A stretch of 64,000 bases of DNA from Candidatus Lokiarchaeota archaeon. GTDB lineage: Archaea; Asgardarchaeota; Thorarchaeia; Thorarchaeales; Thorarchaeaceae. Shown here one piece after another: positions 63,101-64,000 of the stretch. A program made the translations under genes and the position numbers. A model generated the notes under the pieces. The model was not told the DNA's origin and made no database searches. It was given only the letters and a program-made list of their open reading frames with translations. Where the stretch lies: assembly GCA_014730275.1 (NCBI GenBank), contig WJIL01000117.1:36671-100670 (forward strand). Reading direction: 5' to 3'. The stretch's first letter is position 1; every line of letters starts with the position of its first letter.

Positions 63101-64000
63101 TTGCCTAAGAAAAGTGAGCATCTCAATATGGTTGTTATCGGGCACGTAGACCACGGCAAATCAACCATGGTTGGGAGGCTATTATATGAAACAGGCGCTG
63201 TTGATGAGCGTACATTCCAGGCGCACAAGAAAGAAGCGGAGGAACTTGGGCGGCCTAGCTGGGCATGGGCCTTTGCGCTGGACCGCCTGAAAGAAGAGCG
63301 CGAACGTGGTTTAACCATCGATATCGCTTTCTTCAAGTTCGAGACTCCGGGAGGACTATACTACACGATTATTGATGCTCCTGGTCACAAGGACTTCATC
63401 AAGAACATGATTACTGGTGCATCACAAGCAGACCTCGCTCTACTCGTTGTGTCTGCGAAACGTGGTGAGTTCGAAGCCGGTATTGGTCCAGGTGGACAGA
63501 CCAAAGAGCATGCCTACCTTGCAATGACATTGGGTGTGCCTAACATCATCGTATGTGTTAACAAAATGGATGATGAGACTGTCGACTATAGTGAGGACCG
63601 GTTCAATGAGGTTAAAGAAGAAGTGGGTGGCTTCCTGAAAGGCATCGGATACAAGCCTGAGGATGTTGAATTCATTCCTACTTCCGCTTTGTCAGCATGT
63701 AACCTCAAGGAGAACACACCCGACCTTACACCTTGGTATGACGGACCGTCTTTGCTTGAGGCACTTGATCAAGTACAGTTACCTGAGAAACCAATCGAGT
63801 TGCCCCTCCGAGTACCTATCAACGATGTGTACTCAATCAAGGGTGTCGGTACTGTACCAGTAGGACGTGTCGAGACTGGAGTCATGAAACCTGGTGACAA
63901 AGTCACATTCATGCCGCCGAACAAGACCGGTGAAGTCAAATCGATTGAAATGCATCATGAGATGCTAGATGAAGCAGAACCAGGTGACAATGTTGGTTTC
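63101..64000 (+). CDS. tuf: Translation elongation factor EF-1A (3' truncated)
   Basis: Delivers aminoacyl-tRNA to the ribosome. 300 codons are in the window: G1 GHVDHGKST, switch regions with [14 protein letters not shown]3 [21 protein letters not shown]4 NKMD, G5 TSALSA, then the start of domain 2 ([20 protein letters not shown]) up to about residue 300 of roughly 425. The start is TTG at 63101, 10 nt after AGGAG; the ATG at 63096 is in the wrong frame. It runs off the window end. Confidence 0.97.
   Translation, partial: MPKKSEHLNMVVIGHVDHGKSTMVGRLLYETGAVDERTFQAHKKEAEELGRPSWAWAFALDRLKEERERGLTIDIAFFKFETPGGLYYTIIDAPGHKDFIKNMITGASQADLALLVVSAKRGEFEAGIGPGGQTKEHAYLAMTLGVPNIIVCVNKMDDETVDYSEDRFNEVKEEVGGFLKGIGYKPEDVEFIPTSALSACNLKENTPDLTPWYDGPSLLEALDQVQLPEKPIELPLRVPINDVYSIKGVGTVPVGRVETGVMKPGDKVTFMPPNKTGEVKSIEMHHEMLDEAEPGDNVGF

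Overview
The window is archaeal. It carries A1/A2-split RNA polymerase, uS12, uS7, EF-1A, uS10, TFE, MBF1, NAC, PAN, GatD/GatE, an A-type ATP synthase subunit and tRNA genes full of bulge-helix-bulge-type introns. An arrestin-like protein, a eukaryote-like lysine-ketoglutarate reductase/saccharopine dehydrogenase pair and moderate GC suggest an Asgard-type (possibly Thorarchaeota-like) genome. That placement is inference, not a phylogenetic result. TTG is used often as a start codon, even for EF-1A and uS12.

Layout. 0-12 kb: tail of rps10, glmS, a winged-helix gene, a split saccharopine-pathway pair, indolepyruvate ferredoxin oxidoreductase (iorAB) and hypF. Two intergenic stretches here look like replication-origin DNA: an ORB-like box at 2231-2254, and a symmetric structure at 6292-6528. 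12-20 kb: an accessory-looking block with an HTH protein, a 421-aa unknown, ADP-forming acyl-CoA synthetase alpha, and an RHH protein plus AAA+ ATPase operon. Eight exact copies of a tandem 9-bp element (GTATTANNN)x2 lie between 12.1 and 19.2 kb, all in one orientation and all at or between gene boundaries. After this come a small membrane protein, atpD, nac and PAN. 20-36 kb: housekeeping genes (MBF1, TFE, DUF2110, S4-methyltransferase, beta-glycosidase, gatD-gatE, pgk, rpiA, ATPase-KH, a tRNA-splicing-endonuclease-like protein, hydrogenase maturation protease, mtnA) mixed with tRNAs. 36-48 kb: DUF6485, a kinase-fold protein, a molybdopterin oxidoreductase, then a phosphoesterase and a complete ECF-type importer (S, A-A', T), a DNA methylase and an arrestin-like protein. 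48-52 kb: SDR, HEAT-repeat, double-SIS and DinB-like genes. 52-64 kb: tRNA-Lys, rpoB-rpoA1-rpoA2-rpl30e-nusA, rps12-rps7, a DMT transporter and the start of EF-1A.

How genes work together. IorAB and the ADP-forming acyl-CoA synthetase alpha subunit fit amino-acid/peptide fermentation with ATP made from acyl-CoA. LKR plus SDH fit lysine breakdown via saccharopine. HypF and a HycI-like protease imply a NiFe hydrogenase elsewhere. Nine tRNA genes are present and eight contain introns, four of them outside the canonical 37/38 site (D-loop twice, T-loop, base of the anticodon stem). A splicing-endonuclease-like subunit without the catalytic histidine is encoded in the same window, which fits a heteromeric, broad-specificity enzyme.

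Most notable candidates for something undescribed: (1) the AAA+/RHH operon with its dispersed tandem 9-mer sites; (2) the symmetric origin-like structure at 6.3-6.5 kb; (3) the ECF importer whose S component and neighbouring secreted phosphoesterase share a C-terminal sulfite-oxidase-like domain, next to a molybdopterin oxidoreductase; (4) the unusual tRNA introns. The window starts inside rps10 and ends inside EF-1A, genes that are usually adjacent in archaea; this deserves an assembly check.
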